DNA of 64,000 nt from Gnetum montanum (Eukaryota > Streptophyta > Gnetopsida > Gnetales > Gnetaceae), in NCBI GenBank assembly GCA_015680685.1, contig MNCI01004501.1, positions 844,843 through 908,842 on the forward strand. The letters are read 5' to 3'. Positions 11,288-24,655 of the stretch are shown here, piece after piece. Made by a program: the position numbers and the translations under genes. The notes beneath the pieces are model-generated. The model was not told the origin of the DNA and ran no database searches. It saw only the letters and a program-made list of their open reading frames with translations. How positions within the stretch are numbered: the stretch's first letter is position 1; every line of letters begins with the position of its first letter.

Positions 11288-13088
11288 TGTTGACCTTTTG
11301 GTATGTCAAAATATTAAGGAAAATGAAGAATAAAGAATGTTTGTTTTGGACAATGTGTTTATAGGACATGAACAAGAACTCCACATTAGGACTAAGGACT
11401 CAAGGAAAATGAGATTTACAACAAATTGACAAAGCAAAGATCCAATATGCAAACATGAGAACATGAATGAGCACAGATCGAAACAAAAGATTGCAAACCA
11501 AATGAAGATGCTCTAAGGATTGAAAAGCAGTCAAATTAATGAGAGGAAGCCTCAAAAACTAGAATTCAAGTGTTGAGGAGACATGTGACATCCCATTCCT
11601 AGATGTCATGGAAAATGTTAAATATACGTTATATAAGACATTATGTGTAAGAAGACAATATACCAAACATCAAATATATGTAACATTCAGCATAATGCAT
11701 AAAGGAAATAATAAGTAAAATGTAGAAGAAAAAGAAAAAAATTCTTTATTGATATGAAATAGTGTATTTGGATCATGCTCCAAGAGTGTTCCTTGGGGTT
11801 TTCTTCCTTCGACACCTATCCCCTTAGAGACAATCTAGAACTACCACCATGGTTCAGCCTAAAATTGGCTAAAAGGGATGACCTGTCCTCTTCCTATTCT
11901 AGTTTACCCAGCTCCCATGACTTGCTTGTACTAGCTCCACCACTCCATGCTAGCAAGACCTCTAACCTTGGGTATAAATTCCTTAGGTCAAACCCCCAAA
12001 GGTTACCTCAAGAGATATGTTTATTATTACAATGCATCATTTTGGATCTTAATTACAACATGCTCTTTCGAGTCTTGTTATAATAACAATAACACTTGTT
12101 ATGAAGAGGCACCATCTTTGTTATGTAGCAACATCATTTGGGAATGGGGACATTACAAGATGACTCCAAGAAATAGTAGATGTCTCTACCGAGAAGAAAG
12201 CAATCATAGGAAGACATCTCCATATAAAAGAAGATGTTTCCCTATTGACATCTCTATAGAGATGTCCTACTTCTGAACAAGATGTCTCTCTAGAATTAAG
12301 GAAGATCTCAGGTAGACATGCCAACTTTGAAGGAGATGTCTACACTAGTTGTTGGGTAGTTGCTGCATGAATTCCAAAGCATTTTTGGAAACTATAAGAT
12401 TATAAGAAGACATCAAATTATTGAGAATTATGGAAGTGTTATTAACATCGAAGCAATCATTGTCTAATCTATGCTCTTGTACTCCTATCCTTCATTGTCA
12501 CATCATTTGCTTATTTGTATGTTGAGTTGAGCCTAAATGGCAAGGTCTTGTAATTGTAGCTACATTCTTTCTTGTTGCCCTATAGGGTTGATGTGCTTCT
12601 TGCAAGAAGGCACATGTACTGAGCCTATCGGGATCCTACAGGATTGAGTGGTTTTGTAGTGTCAAAACACTCTGGAGTAGAGCTCAATTTTGTAAAGGTT
12701 GTGGGATCCTTGAAACCACATTTTAAGCTTTTTGGGATATTGTAGGGTTGAGTGAGCTTGCAGCAATGAAACACTTTCATGTAAAGCTTAGAGATTATAT
12801 AGGGTGTGGTTCCCTTCAAACCACAATTTGAGCTTGTTGGGGCCTTATGGGGCTGAGTGATTTCATAACAACAAAACACTCCAAAGTGGAGCTCAAATCT
12901 TGTAAACGTTATGGTGCACTTCAAACCACATTTTAAAGAAACAAAGTCCAGAGGTGTGCATGGATTCTACCCTTCAAGTGTTGATGTACCCAAGCTGGGA
13001 AACCACATAAAATTTGTCTTTGATTTTTGTGGCTACAAAAATTAAAATTGGATGAGTTATTAAGCCACCCTTCTAAGTTCTCGATCTA
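11288..13088 (+). mobile_element. 3' LTR of the Copia-like element, enlarged by an insertion
   Basis: This aligns with 7302-8526 on both sides of a foreign block (11584-12157). Removing that block leaves about 1227 bp, close to the 1225 bp of the 5' LTR. The end, ctcgatcta, is a degraded form of ctcgatcctca. To its right the Gypsy gag remnant resumes. Confidence 0.8.
11584..12157 (+). mobile_element. LTR-like insertion (probable solo LTR) inside the Copia LTR
   Basis: A 574-bp block absent from the sister LTR. It starts TGTGACATCCCATTCC and ends GGAATGGGGACATTACA, giving imperfect inverted ends with TG...CA termini, as expected of an LTR. The flanks, agaca on the left and agatg on the right, may be an eroded 5-bp target duplication. 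The frames inside (such as 11775-12083) have no recognisable domain. A MITE is the alternative, but the short inverted ends and TG...CA favour a solo LTR. Confidence 0.6.
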
Positions 13089-15560
13089 GATGCCTATGTA
13101 GGTTTGGATGGATTGGTAGGTCTGAAGCATGGATGTTTTTAATGCTTACAATTTGAATTGCTTTAGTTGTTCTGTACTTGCATGTTTATAGCTCTAGTAG
13201 AATTCTACTATTGTAGCTATGAAGATATTTCACCTTGCATGCATGGAGTAGGTGACAATGAATTAGAAGAATGTAGTTCAGAAAGCTTGTAAGGATGTTA
13301 TGCATAAGAGGAAGGTTTAGCCTATAGAGTGACAAACCTATGGTACTTAGGAGGATAATAGTAATAACTAAAGACATAAGTGGTGTAGTGGCCAAGGAAC
13401 ATAGGCCACTAGACATAGTAATCATAAGGATCAAGTTTCCTATAAGGATACTGTTATCTTGATGATTGCATCCCTCACAACTATGAGTTTTTCCATTATT
13501 GATAATACCCTTAAGGTTGATGTGGAGCCCCATTACCATAGTATTACTATGGCTAGTAGTACTACCTATAGTTTTTCTAAGGGTAAGGGAATATTCTAGG
13601 TGCTTCTCATTTGATAAATTTTGGATTTAAAACATAAATCCCAAACTCTTAAAGGAATGATATATCTGGAAAACATTTCTTCAGATGCTCGTATTGATAT
13701 GTGCCATATTCTTCATCATCTAAATCAAAGTCTGTAATCTCATCCACTATAACTATTTTTCCCTTTTGTTGTTAGTAGTCCTTCTCTACATCTTTTTTAT
13801 TCTTTTTATCCTTATCTCTAGCTCTAACCTAATCTACTTTTTCCTCCATAGTTTTCAATGCTATTTAAAAATTTTCGTCAATTAAGTCCCATATTTTGTT
13901 AATCTCAACGAAAATTTTAGTTACTAATTTTTTGATTGCCAAGATTTTTCTCTAAACCACCTCTTCTAATAGTATTCCTACTTTGCTTTAACAATGACAA
14001 ACCTTTTTTCTATGAAGAGAAGAATTTCTATTATACTTCTTAATGATATTTTATTTTTAGCTCTTCTTTCTTCTTTGTCTACCTAATTAGTCAACCTATG
14101 AATATGATGGACTATCATCTTTGAATTTCTCCCTTGAACAATTACCCCAAGAGTTTCCCTTTTCTTGTTTCGAAGTCCATTTATAATATGGTCTAGGTTT
14201 TTTCTCTAAGAGAATCCATGACTTGGAAATTTCTATAATTGTAAGTACTATCTACCCAAGCCTACATAAAAAAAACTCATGCTTTCCTTGCCTTCATCCT
14301 TAAATTTGCTTTTTAAAATTAGAAACTCAAGAGTATCTCTCATATTGTTCATTAAAGATCTCTAACATTGTGCTCCATCTTCAAATTAATTTTAGTTTCT
14401 AATGACTAGTATGAACTTTCTTCTTCCTTCATGAGTCTCCTAGGAAATAAATTTTCTCTTTGGCATTCATTTGTATATTTTTCAAGGGATATGCATCATG
14501 GAAGACTCACAGATGAGCTAAACGTTAGCATTATAGCCTCCCTTAAACTTAGGAATGTTCTTCATGTCTAGCGATTTAATTTCACGAATCATTTGATGCT
14601 TCATAGGAATGTAGAATATCTTTCTAATGTCAACCATGTTGCAAGTAACAAGTAAAAGTTCATCATAATCATCTCTATTCTCATGGTCTCTATGATAGCC
14701 ATACCCCCTTTTATGGTGTTTTTTATGCCGTCTTTCAATTTTATTCCTTGTTTCTTATTCTTCTCTATCATCTCTTCCTCCATCACTACAATGGTCTCTT
14801 TAATGATCTCTACTAGGTCATCTTCCATTACATCTTCTTTGTTGATCAAATTCATCCTTGTTAGAGCTAGAAAAAAATGAGAAGGATGAAGATGGAAAAC
14901 TAGGAGAAGTTTGCTAACTTACTTTCCTTCCATGACCCCTTTGGTTATCTTGACTTATCGTACTCAAAGATCCAAGCATGGAGGTCCTTCTTGTATTGGA
15001 TCTTATCCGGTCTTTTCCTTGGTTTATTGCTAAGGTTGAAAGTAACCATGGATTTTTCATATCATTTACAACAAGAATTTGAGGATTTCAATGATGAGAT
15101 CCACTCAATTAAGAATTAGTATAATTCTTATTAGATTGCAATGTTAGTGGAATAGTAGCCCCCTTTCCCTTCATGACTTAATGACATGATTTCATGAAAT
15201 GGTCCTTTTGTAGTTTAGTTTCAATAGGAAGACATGCACATTAAATCAAAAACATTGTTATCATTGATGATCACTTCCAATTCCACTTTCATTAATGCCA
15301 CAATGGTTAGGTAGAAACATAGTGTTACCTTCCATGTTCCTTCTTCATAAATGATCATTTTCATGAAGGATGAAAGTAAAATCTTGCTAATAGAGGTATG
15401 AATGTTGGTAGATCACCTTAAGTTGCTAGGATGTATCATTCTTATTCTTTGCTATCCTATCACATCCCCTTGTAGACTCATCAACAAGTGGAAAATCAAC
15501 CTTAAAAGAAGAAGATATCTTTTTCTTACTTTAGTGTGATTGAATAAAATAATATTATTT
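13089..15560 (-). pseudogene. Gypsy gag remnant
   Basis: The minus strand gives blocks in the same order as the gags at 25538-28083 and 50035-52480. These are a start region near 15460-15120 ending MSLSHEGKGA (compare TSLKGKGPHNAS), an Arg/Lys/Glu-rich stretch (14855-14680), LLATWLTLERYST (compare LLATRSMLDIT), and a proline/glutamine-rich part near 13450-13350. It was one gene with the protease at 6790-7301 before the Copia-like element inserted. Stops and frameshifts are numerous. I did not find its LTR or primer site beyond 15560. Confidence 0.65.
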
Positions 15561-18500
15561 CCATAAGAGAACCTATTTTAAGCTCTAATAGCAAATCTTG
15601 TATGATTCTAGCTATCTAAATCACTAGTACAAGTCTTCAGAAGAGTAGATCATACATCCAACCATACAGAGCATAAGTGTTCATGTGCAAAATGGTTGAA
15701 TTCCATGGGCTAAACTATCCTAGATATCTAGATAGCTAGGTGATTGATTGCTAGTCACTATCTTCCAAATCATATTTGTATGGGCTAAGTCATATGGTTA
15801 AGTATGACTTAAGTGTATAATGTTGATGTTGAAATGGCTATGTCTAAAATATTATTAAAATACTAAAACATTAAAAAATATAAATTATATAACCTAAGTG
15901 CAAAGAATAAATCTAATTTATGCTAAGAATTGAACATCCATTTCCAAATTATCGTACAGATCTTGAACCTATGCTAATGTTGCTAGATTATAAAATGTTG
16001 ATTGTTGGCTGTACCAAGTGCCATGCTACTAGGATTACTAAATGTTCATGTGTTTATTCTTGAAGTTGGTCATACTTGTGCAATTTAATGAAGGTAAAAT
16101 GAAATTTAAAATAATTAACTATGTGCATGCAAATTAAAGAAACAATAAAATTAAATTATAGTTAATGAAATTATTAAGTTAGCTCAAGTATTACAATGAA
16201 GATAAATTGATGTAGATATTACTGCCATCATAAAAATGTGTTCAAGTACATAATCACTTGAACAAGGTTCCAAACAATCAATTTAGATCATGTTGTGGAT
16301 ATTTGGTGATATATTTTAACTTCTACAAAAACAAATTATAAGAGCTTCACAATGCTAGTGATCAATAGTGCCATAAATACGGTTGGTACATGCATTTATA
16401 CATATTTATTGTCTCTATGGTAATACATTAATTTTTACACATTTGATCCTACGTTGATGTTACTATGTCAATGTTGTTACGTCAACATAGCCAATCAAAT
16501 TATGACTCATCATCTACCAAAGATTTTGATGCTACACTTCTTTTAAACACTAATTCTTATAGAAATAAAATTAAAAGATTCAAAATAATGCACATTTTTT
16601 ATAGTCTTCAAGATGTTATTCTTCTTCATTTTTAGATAATTCCCCACTAGAATATTCTCTACAAAGATAGCTAGTCCAAAATCCAAAACTTTACAATTAT
16701 CTTCAAATAACTTTAAATGAAATATGAGTAAATAGGTGGATTAGAATTGAACTAGGAATCTTCTCTTTCCAGAAATCATTTTTCATCACCAAGCTTCTCT
16801 TTGGTAAAAGCTTCATTATGCAATTATTTTCTAGTAACAAGAATACAACTATGATCTTTCATTCACAGTTAAACATCAAATTTTTAAAGATGTCACTTTC
16901 TAATTGCATCTTCAAGTAGGAAAAATTCTTGTGAAGGCTTAGTAACTAATTAATCTCTCTGTATATTTTTCTTTTATTTTTGATCAAAAAGACATTACCA
17001 AATTGCCAAAAAGATAATTTCACTTATAGAAGAATAAACAATATATATATAAACATCCACTAACACTAAATGTAAGCTACCATCGACATTCCTCTTCTAA
17101 ACTTATGGCTAAATAATGTTTTTTGAATTAAAATTCCTCTGAAATTTTGTACCTAAAATTTTACATAGATTTAATTATTTAATTTAAGACATAAATTTAA
17201 TTATTTAATAATTTTAAATGCATTTTAATAGGTTATTTCTACTTTCAAAGACCAAACAGGAGGATTATGTTGTTATCATTATCGTTATTGTTGTTGTTCT
17301 TCTTCTTCTTAAGTAAATACAATTTGCTTATTAAAGTATTTTGCTAAAGTTTTATACCCTCTGCTTTTACTATTATTTATGCTTAATTATGTATCTCTTA
17401 TACATTTTAGGATTAAATGTTAATATCCAATTACCCTAGAAAATTTTTCTTTCTATTAATTATCATGCTCTTACAAGTATTTGACTATGCATATTTTATT
17501 CTTTATTATGCACATGTGATTATATGATACTCTATTTATGAAGCATTTTAAACCCAACCTTACCAAAGTCATACCTTTTATCACTTTTTGTCATTAAATA
17601 TGAATTATGAGCTTATTTTTAATTAGAATTATATATTCCATAAAATAGCTTTATTAAAAAAGTACCTTGGGATAGTGTTCTACCTAGAATCTGATCTTGC
17701 CAATACATTTGAGACATTCAAAAGTGGTAGTCTTAACTCTTCATTTAACAGAGCCAAAGTGATAGTTCTTGATATATCATATTTTCAATTTATTGAAAAT
17801 CTTATATAAGTTTTATCATTTGAATTATAGGACTATGTTGAGTGATACTTGGATATGATATTGGCCTATGAACATGTAGCGTGATTGATATGGATCTTGT
17901 AAGTTCAAATGGACTTTGATTTGAAGTTCCAATATGCCTATTATGAGCCTTTGACCATTAAAGGTATTAGTTGGGTGATAAAAATAAGAACTAAACTTAT
18001 AAAATGTTCATGAAATAATAAAAACATTTCAAAAATTAAGATGATTCATACTTCACATGATGCATAATGCAATTTGTAAATTAAAAAGTAATAAAATAAA
18101 CTTACATAAAACAAGTATATATAGCATATACAATGCATACCAAATACATTTATCATCACCTTTCCTCACCACCATTGTTTCTTCAATATCTCTATTATGA
18201 ATTTTATTTTTCTATTCAAAAAAGAAATCATTTGTATTCCTATTTCTTTATTTAAAAACCATTTCAAGCCATGTTTCTTCCATTTCTAAGGTTTTTTTTT
18301 ATGCATGTCTATCTTATAAAATACATGTACTAGACCACATGTCACTCTATATGTGATCTTTCTATCCATGAATAGCCTTTTACCTTTTGGTTACAAATTG
18401 TAAATGGATTTTGGCATATAGTTTTGAAGTAAGGTAAAAGTATATGATGGGCATTTTGAATTGGAAAAGAAGTTCACAAGAACATTTCAAAGGTTCTAGT

Positions 18501-19338
18501 AACTTTGTAAGGAAGTTACTCATATTTTCATTTTCATGTGGCTACCCAAATATATTTTGGATTTTATGTTCTTCCACTCCATTATCTGATTCTTTGCTCT
18601 TATATTATTATTTTAATTATTAAGCTAAGACTATACTAAATTTTTATTATTTTAAGCTTGTTTTAAAGAATAATTGTTTAGTAATTCTATCCAAAATCTT
18701 TTATTTTTTTTTTGTGAATTTCTAGATTATGTGAAAACATTGTTTAAATTGCTCCTCGAATATTTTCTCAGTTGTTCCTGCATAAATGTTCTTTTTATTT
18801 CTATAAGGATACCTCGACAAACTAAGTATTGGAAAAACTTAGCACGCAATTGTAAATGGTCTTTGGATATAATAACCATTGATATATCAAAAATAATAAA
18901 ATATAGAGACATGGAACCTCTAGTCAAATATAGACTTAGCCTACTACACATGAACCATGAACAACAGAAGAATACTACAAAAATAAAATTTTAATTAATA
19001 AAAATGACTAAGAGGAAAATCACTAGAAAATAACTAAGTATGGATTATGGAAAATTAAACTAAGTATAAAATGATGGAATAAAACTAAGTATAAAATTGT
19101 ATAAAATAGTTTAGGATATTAAAATAATAGTATTATTATGTAGAGATAAGGGTCTTAGATTCTTTTCTAGAAATGGGATTTTTATGTGAAAAAATGGAAT
19201 GCGGAAAATTTAACAAAGTATGAAATGTGATATAAGAGATAGAATAAATTGTAAGTATGAAACATGAATAAATTGATAATAAATCATGAAAATAAGATGC
19301 TACAATATGGGGGAAAGATTTCAGATCATTTCCCAAAT
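15561..19338. other. AT-rich sequence without recognised genes
   Basis: No frame has a recognisable domain. There is a short GTT/CTT microsatellite-like patch near 17270-17312. The frames at 18674-18994 and 18727-18951 overlap on opposite strands and show no family signature, so I do not call them genes. Confidence 0.6.
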
Positions 19339-19876
19339 AATCAAAATGCTTTATTAATAACTATTAAAGTATTCACCTCCTAAAGAGGGCGAAAATACAA
19401 ATGACAGAAGAAAAACGTAAGTGTTATAAAATTGATAAAATAAGTAAAATCTTAAGTAAAATATGGGTTTGAAGGATGAAAGTGAGACTTTGGAGGGTTA
19501 GGTGATGAATAGAGAAGTTGTAGGTATGATTTTGAATCAATTTTAGCCAAAGTTCCTAACTCTGGAAAATGTCATGAAAGTCTAAAAAATCTAAAACAAT
19601 CAAAATGATTTATTAATGAATATCAAAGTATTCACCTCCTAAGGAAGGCCAAAATAGAAATGATGAAATAAAAACTTAGGTGTTATAAAATTAATATAAG
19701 AAGCTAAAATCTTAAGTAAAATATAGATTTAGAGGGTGAAATTGAGTCTTTGGAGGATTAGGTGATGGATAGAGAAGTTGTAGGTATGATCTAGAACCAA
19801 TTTTAGACCAAAATAGGGCTATTCCAACCAAGGTTCCTAACTCTAGAAAGTGTAATGAAAGTCTAGAAAATCTATC
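19339..19876. repeat. Tandem duplication, unit about 259 bp
   Basis: Copy 1 begins at about 19339 and copy 2 at about 19598. Both run aatcaaaatg..., agtattcacctcctaa, gttataaaatt..., cttaagtaaaatat, agagaagttgtaggtatga, ggttcctaactct or its variant, gaaagtctagaaaatc. Copy 2 has a small insertion (about 20 bp, near 19810). The copies are diverged, mainly by point changes. No coding potential is seen. Confidence 0.8.
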
Positions 19877-20449
19877 TCTAACAGTTATTGTCAAAGTTGT
19901 AGAAGGTGGTGAAGGTGGTTGAGGACCACATGGGTGCTATGATGATGGTAGGTGCTCATGATCTTAATCTCTTGAGATCTAGTAAGTGCTCTCAAATCTA
20001 AAAATATTTGACTATAAATTTATGTTTTAAGCTTGTATTTATAGGATTGGAATTTCCAAATTTAACTTAGGCTTACTAAAATCGAACTTGAAGTTTAGTA
20101 TAAATTGTTACTAAATTTGAAAATGACAACTTTGATCTTTGAATATGATGAACACAACAATCCATCAAGGTAACACTAATGTAGTGTCAACATCACTAAA
20201 ACTTAGCAAAAGTATCAAGAATTTCTTAAAGTGATGAAACAAATATCAAGATCCATTTGACCTTCAAACTCATGCTACAAGGTGCTAAGATGATGCCAAG
20301 GAAGCTAGGAGATAAGAAGATGGTGTCAAACATCAAGATTGATCATGTCACATTGAGATTGGCAATGTAAAAAATGTTGACGTAGGCCATGCTAGCCAAG
20401 TATGCCCAAGCATACTACCTAACCACGTAATCTAGCTACATTGAATGGC
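19877..20449. other. No gene recognised
   Basis: AT-rich, non-coding in appearance. It joins the duplication on its left to the degenerate repeat block on its right. Confidence 0.5.
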
Positions 20450-21690
20450 TATGCTAAGGCATATTAGCCAATCACACTCGACATTTGAAGTGCTAGTGTA
20501 AACCTAGATGAAGTGACACCAACATTGGTGTCAATGTTGACATGGGCATCAAAGTTAGAAAAAATTTTAGTGATTTTTAAGGCTGAAAATTCTAACTCTT
20601 AAAAGGAGGTGTAATGATCTTCTTTGGATGTTGAGAAATTTGTTATGCCTTGAAATACTACATACCAAAGGTGCAGAGTTCTATGAAGTCACAAGGAGCA
20701 ATTCCAAAGATTGAAAAATGAGTTCCATTCTTGTTGATGCTCTATACTCATTTAAAAAATGTTAATCTCTAGGATGCCAAGAAAACTACCAAAAATGTAT
20801 CTTTTCTATGTCTAAGAGTGTTGAAATTGCTACCAATAAGTCATCCTAGCACTAGGGGTCCATGATGCATGTTGAAACATAGTTTTGGCAAGATTTAAGA
20901 GCCTTGACAACGGTGATACTAGCACTTACACCAACATTAATGCTGATGCAGCATTAGTGTCAACTCCAAGAGTTAGAAAAATTTTAAACTTTTTTTTGCC
21001 AAAAATTCTAACTCTAGAAAGACTAAAACTGATCCCTACATGCATTAGGATGACAATTGTGAAGTGTTGAGAGACTTGTAAACCTATGAAATGTTGCAAA
21101 CCAGGTCTATGGAATGATTTCAAAGATGATGAGATGAGTTCTGACCTTGCCAATGTCTCATTGTTAGCCAAAAATGTCAATTTTCCAAGTTTCCAAAAAC
21201 TTTTAGAAACTATCAATTCTAATAACCTGGAGCATGGAAACTATTGTTGATGAATCATCTTGGCCTTGGAGGTTGACGATGCATGTTAAAATGTAAATTT
21301 GAAAAAATTCAGAATTTTTAGTGATGGTGAAGCCAACATTAATGTCAGTACTAATGTTGACATAGCATTATCATTAGTAACACTTAGAAAACATTTTGGA
21401 TTTTTTTTGGGCTTTTTCCAAAGCTTCCAAAATTGATGCCAAAAAGTTATAATTGATTCTAAATGGTCCCTAGAGATCTCCAAACACTAGAAATGTGTCT
21501 TGTAAGCCTATTTTTTGACATTTTATGCTATGGTGTTGAAGGAAATCATATTTGACATCCCATCATCTCCAGCACTTAGAAAAATGTTAGCTTTCAAGAT
21601 TTTTATGAATCATGGAAATTTGAGGCCATAAGTTGAATTATAAAGCTAGATGGTTTCTAATTGTTATAAGGAGCTAAGAATATATCTGTA
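20450..21690. repeat. Degenerate tandem array, unit about 414 bp
   Basis: Three diverged units can be followed. Anchors are gatgcatgtt at 20864 and 21278 (414 bases apart) and a block of the form caacatt-aatg-tca-tgttgacat at about 20525, 20935 and 21340, each followed by ttagaaaa and a T-rich run. A further shared part resembles atgaaatgttgcaaaccaggt. The frames here are by-products of the repeat. It may be satellite-like or part of an unknown element. Confidence 0.6.
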
Positions 21691-22639
21691 ATGTTGTATT
21701 TGGGGCATTTAGTACTTAAGTCCTCATGGAACAATGTTGAAATCACACTTAATTTTGATTCAAAGAAAATTGAAAAAAAATATTTGTGTAACATTATTCC
21801 ATATTGATGGATGCTATTGATTTGTTAAAGGAGGGTCCATTTAGAAGAGATATAATATTAAATTAATGTACCTACAAAAGAGAAAAAAGTAAGAAGAACA
21901 TAGAAGGAAAAGGGGAGAATATTAGAGTATAATTGATACACTAGTCATGAGGATAGTGCTATGGCACAAAAAAGGGGGTATGGCTAAATTCTACACTTAA
22001 GTGGCCAAAAGAATGTTATTTATGATATTCACATCCTATCCCACTCATGCGCTTAACACATCCTTACTAGAATAGAATAAGTTGCTCAATTCTAACTAAA
22101 TGTACTAATAAGAGAAAAATGAATAACATAGGAAAGGGGGTTAAAAGGAATAAAAGAGAAGTGAGAGAGAAGAGATGAAAAATGGACTTACAAAATTGAG
22201 AAAGTAATAAAACTACAAAAAGAAATAAGGGACATCTCATATACAACAATCTAAGGTGTTATGCTGTAGAAGGAGTTCAAGGATAAATCCCATCCTCTAA
22301 TGATTACTGATATTTTATAAATTAATTTCCTCCTTATCCCACTTAAACTTAACATACACTTCTATTGAGTTAAAAATGGTAGAACACTCATTGCTCACTA
22401 CATGGGGTAGATCACTGATAAACATGCTCACCATAATATGCTATACAAGAAAGGTAGTAGAATGGAATACAAAGAGATTGGGGAAGGTAAATGAAACTCA
22501 ATGAATGAGATAGAACAAAAATAGTAGAAAATAGAGAAAAATAGAGAGGAAAAGTGAGATTAAGAGGAGAGTAAAAAATAGTGCAATAAAATGTAGATGA
22601 GATGAAAAATGAGTTAGAATAAACCTAATGATGGTTAAT
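21691..22639. other. A-rich sequence without recognised genes
   Basis: Purine-rich on the plus strand (many gaga and aaata runs). There are no supported frames and no LTR ends. Confidence 0.5.
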
Positions 22640-23720
22640 GTTTTTTTAAAATTTCTTTTAATCTTAAATGTAGTATCACTTGAGGTATTCGCTATTCATC
22701 AAGTCTAGGCTTTAATTCCTGTCTAAATTGGCTGAGTAATATGCTTTGTTGTTAAGGCTCTTGGCAATGATAAAAGGGCATTGCCAATTTGGTGATAAGA
22801 TGGTCATCTTGGAATTAGAAAAATTTCTAAGGATAAGATCACCTTCCTTGAAGTCTCTAAATCTAGCATGCTTATTATGACATTAGCGCATGACTTCTTG
22901 ATAATTTTGGATATCGATTGCTTCTTGCTTTTGATTTTCCTCAAGTGTATCTAGCTCAACACAATACATGTTATCATTCTTCTTATCCATCATCCAATTA
23001 TTTAGGACCACATGAAGAGAAGACATGTCCAACTTCACTAGTAACATAGCTTTTGATCCATAGCTAAGCATGAATGGGGATTACCTAGTTGCATTATGAA
23101 AGATAATTTAGTAGATTCAAATGGCATTGGATAACTTGCGTATGCCAATGCCAATTATGTTGGGATTTTTCAATCATGGTTTTGAGCAAATGGATGAGGG
23201 ATTTATTGGTTGACTTAGCTTAACCATTAGGTTATGGGTAATATGGGGAAAAGAATGATTGAGTGATTTGGTTCTAATCACAGAATTTGGCAAGTTCTTT
23301 GTTCTTGAATTAAGGTCCATTATCAATCACAATGTGGAGAGAAATACCAAAGTGAGTGATTATATGATTAAAAGTAAAATGAAAAGCATACTTAGAAGTT
23401 ATAGTTTTTAAACAAATAGCTTCGACCTACTTAGTAAAATATTTAGTAGCTATTAAAATAAACTGATGACTTGAAGAAGATGGAATATTGATAGAACCTA
23501 TAAGATCTAGCTCCCATTTCTAGGAAGGCCATACAATTTCAAAAGTCCTAAGCTTTTGAGATGGAACATAAATAAGTATAGCATGACATTAACATGTATC
23601 ATAAATCTTAACTATTGTATCTACATCCCTAGATATTGTAGACCACTAGTAACCTAACAAAATGATACCATGTCCCTAGATGACCTTCACATATGCTAGA
23701 ATGAACCTATTCTAACATGT
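22640..23720 (-). pseudogene. Gypsy integrase remnant of a second lineage
   Basis: The minus strand around 23335-23170 reads VIDNGP, then FKNKELAKFCD, ITQSFFSPYYP and AKSTNKSLIHLL. These are the second aspartate block and the final glutamate block of the DD35E core. The expected glutamate (QAEST in relatives) is lysine here, and two glutamine codons have become TAA. The C-terminal part (23071-22800) reads YGSKAMLLVKLDMSSL, typical of the region after the core, then KHARFRDFKEGDLIL. It is clearly different from the integrase at 54979. The product would be inactive. Confidence 0.8.
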
Positions 23721-23989
23721 GTTTCACTTCATTATGACATAAGCAATGTAGAAGAATGCTTGACACAGAGATGAAACATAAAATAATAGGATAAATAATA
23801 CAAAAATGTTTAGAACATTTACAGAGAACATCCTTTTGTGAATAAGATAGATGTTTAGGAGTTTCTCTAATTAGCAAGTATTGTAGGATATCACGGTATT
23901 ATTTTCTTCTAAGTTAACTAAGCCAACGTGTTATATATTCATGAGTGTAATAGGTGTATCTTGTGATGAATGAGATAAATGATCCTTGA

Positions 23990-24370
23990 GAAAAGTAAAA
24001 TAAAAAAGATGAGAAAAAGTAGCTAGTGCATCAACAAGCATGTTTTTTGAGTAGTGGATGTGTGTGAATAAACATTTGTAAAACTAAGAAATCATATTTT
24101 TTTGCTAAGGCTAGATAATGTTAAAGGTGTTTAGCTTTGCAAGTGTATTTGCTATTTACCTAGCATATGACCAATTAGAAATCATCATGTATGAAAAAAC
24201 TTTTGGTTCCTAGCTAAAGGGCTGAGAGAAAACCTTGATTAAGAAATTTCTATTTTACCATGTTATTAGTACATGGAAACTTAAAGTTATAAGTTTGATA
24301 AATTGGATCCATATCTTGATTCTAGAACACAATCTGCACTTAAACCTTGGGCTATGTACACACCATCAAA
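23990..24370 (-). pseudogene. Second-type RNase H remnant
   Basis: The minus strand reads YNFKFPCTNNMV, then LGTKSFFIHDDF, LVICQVNSKYTCKAKHL and FLVLQMFIHTHPLL. This resembles the pattern (alternate-colour) EYEAL, LGVKSLKVFGDS, LVVRQVNGEY, with a histidine near the end. That is the archaeal-like RNase H found in Tat-lineage Gypsy elements in addition to the ordinary one. It is followed by integrase on the same strand. The 24656 element inserted upstream of it on this strand. Confidence 0.6.
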
Positions 24371-24655
24371 ATACAAGTGTGAATTGAAAGCCTCATGTTT
24401 CAATGTCATAGATTAAGAAGGAATTATCTCTTTCTTACTTGATTTCTTAAGGAAAGGTTGGATGATTACAACAAATGGTTTAGAGAGTGAGGATGAAGTA
24501 TAGATCCAAGATGGCTTGTCCTTCAATTAAGTCTTGGACAAGGTATAATAAGTCAAATTATATCAAGAGAGTCTTTCATTTTTCCATGCTATTATTATCA
24601 TATGGGTTGATGATGATAGATTGTAAAACATTATCTCAAAAAATGACATAAACTT

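Noticed and set aside
18674-18994. 106-residue frame with a hydrophobic start
   Set aside because: AT-rich sequence, no recognisable motif, and an equal frame on the other strand (18727-18951).
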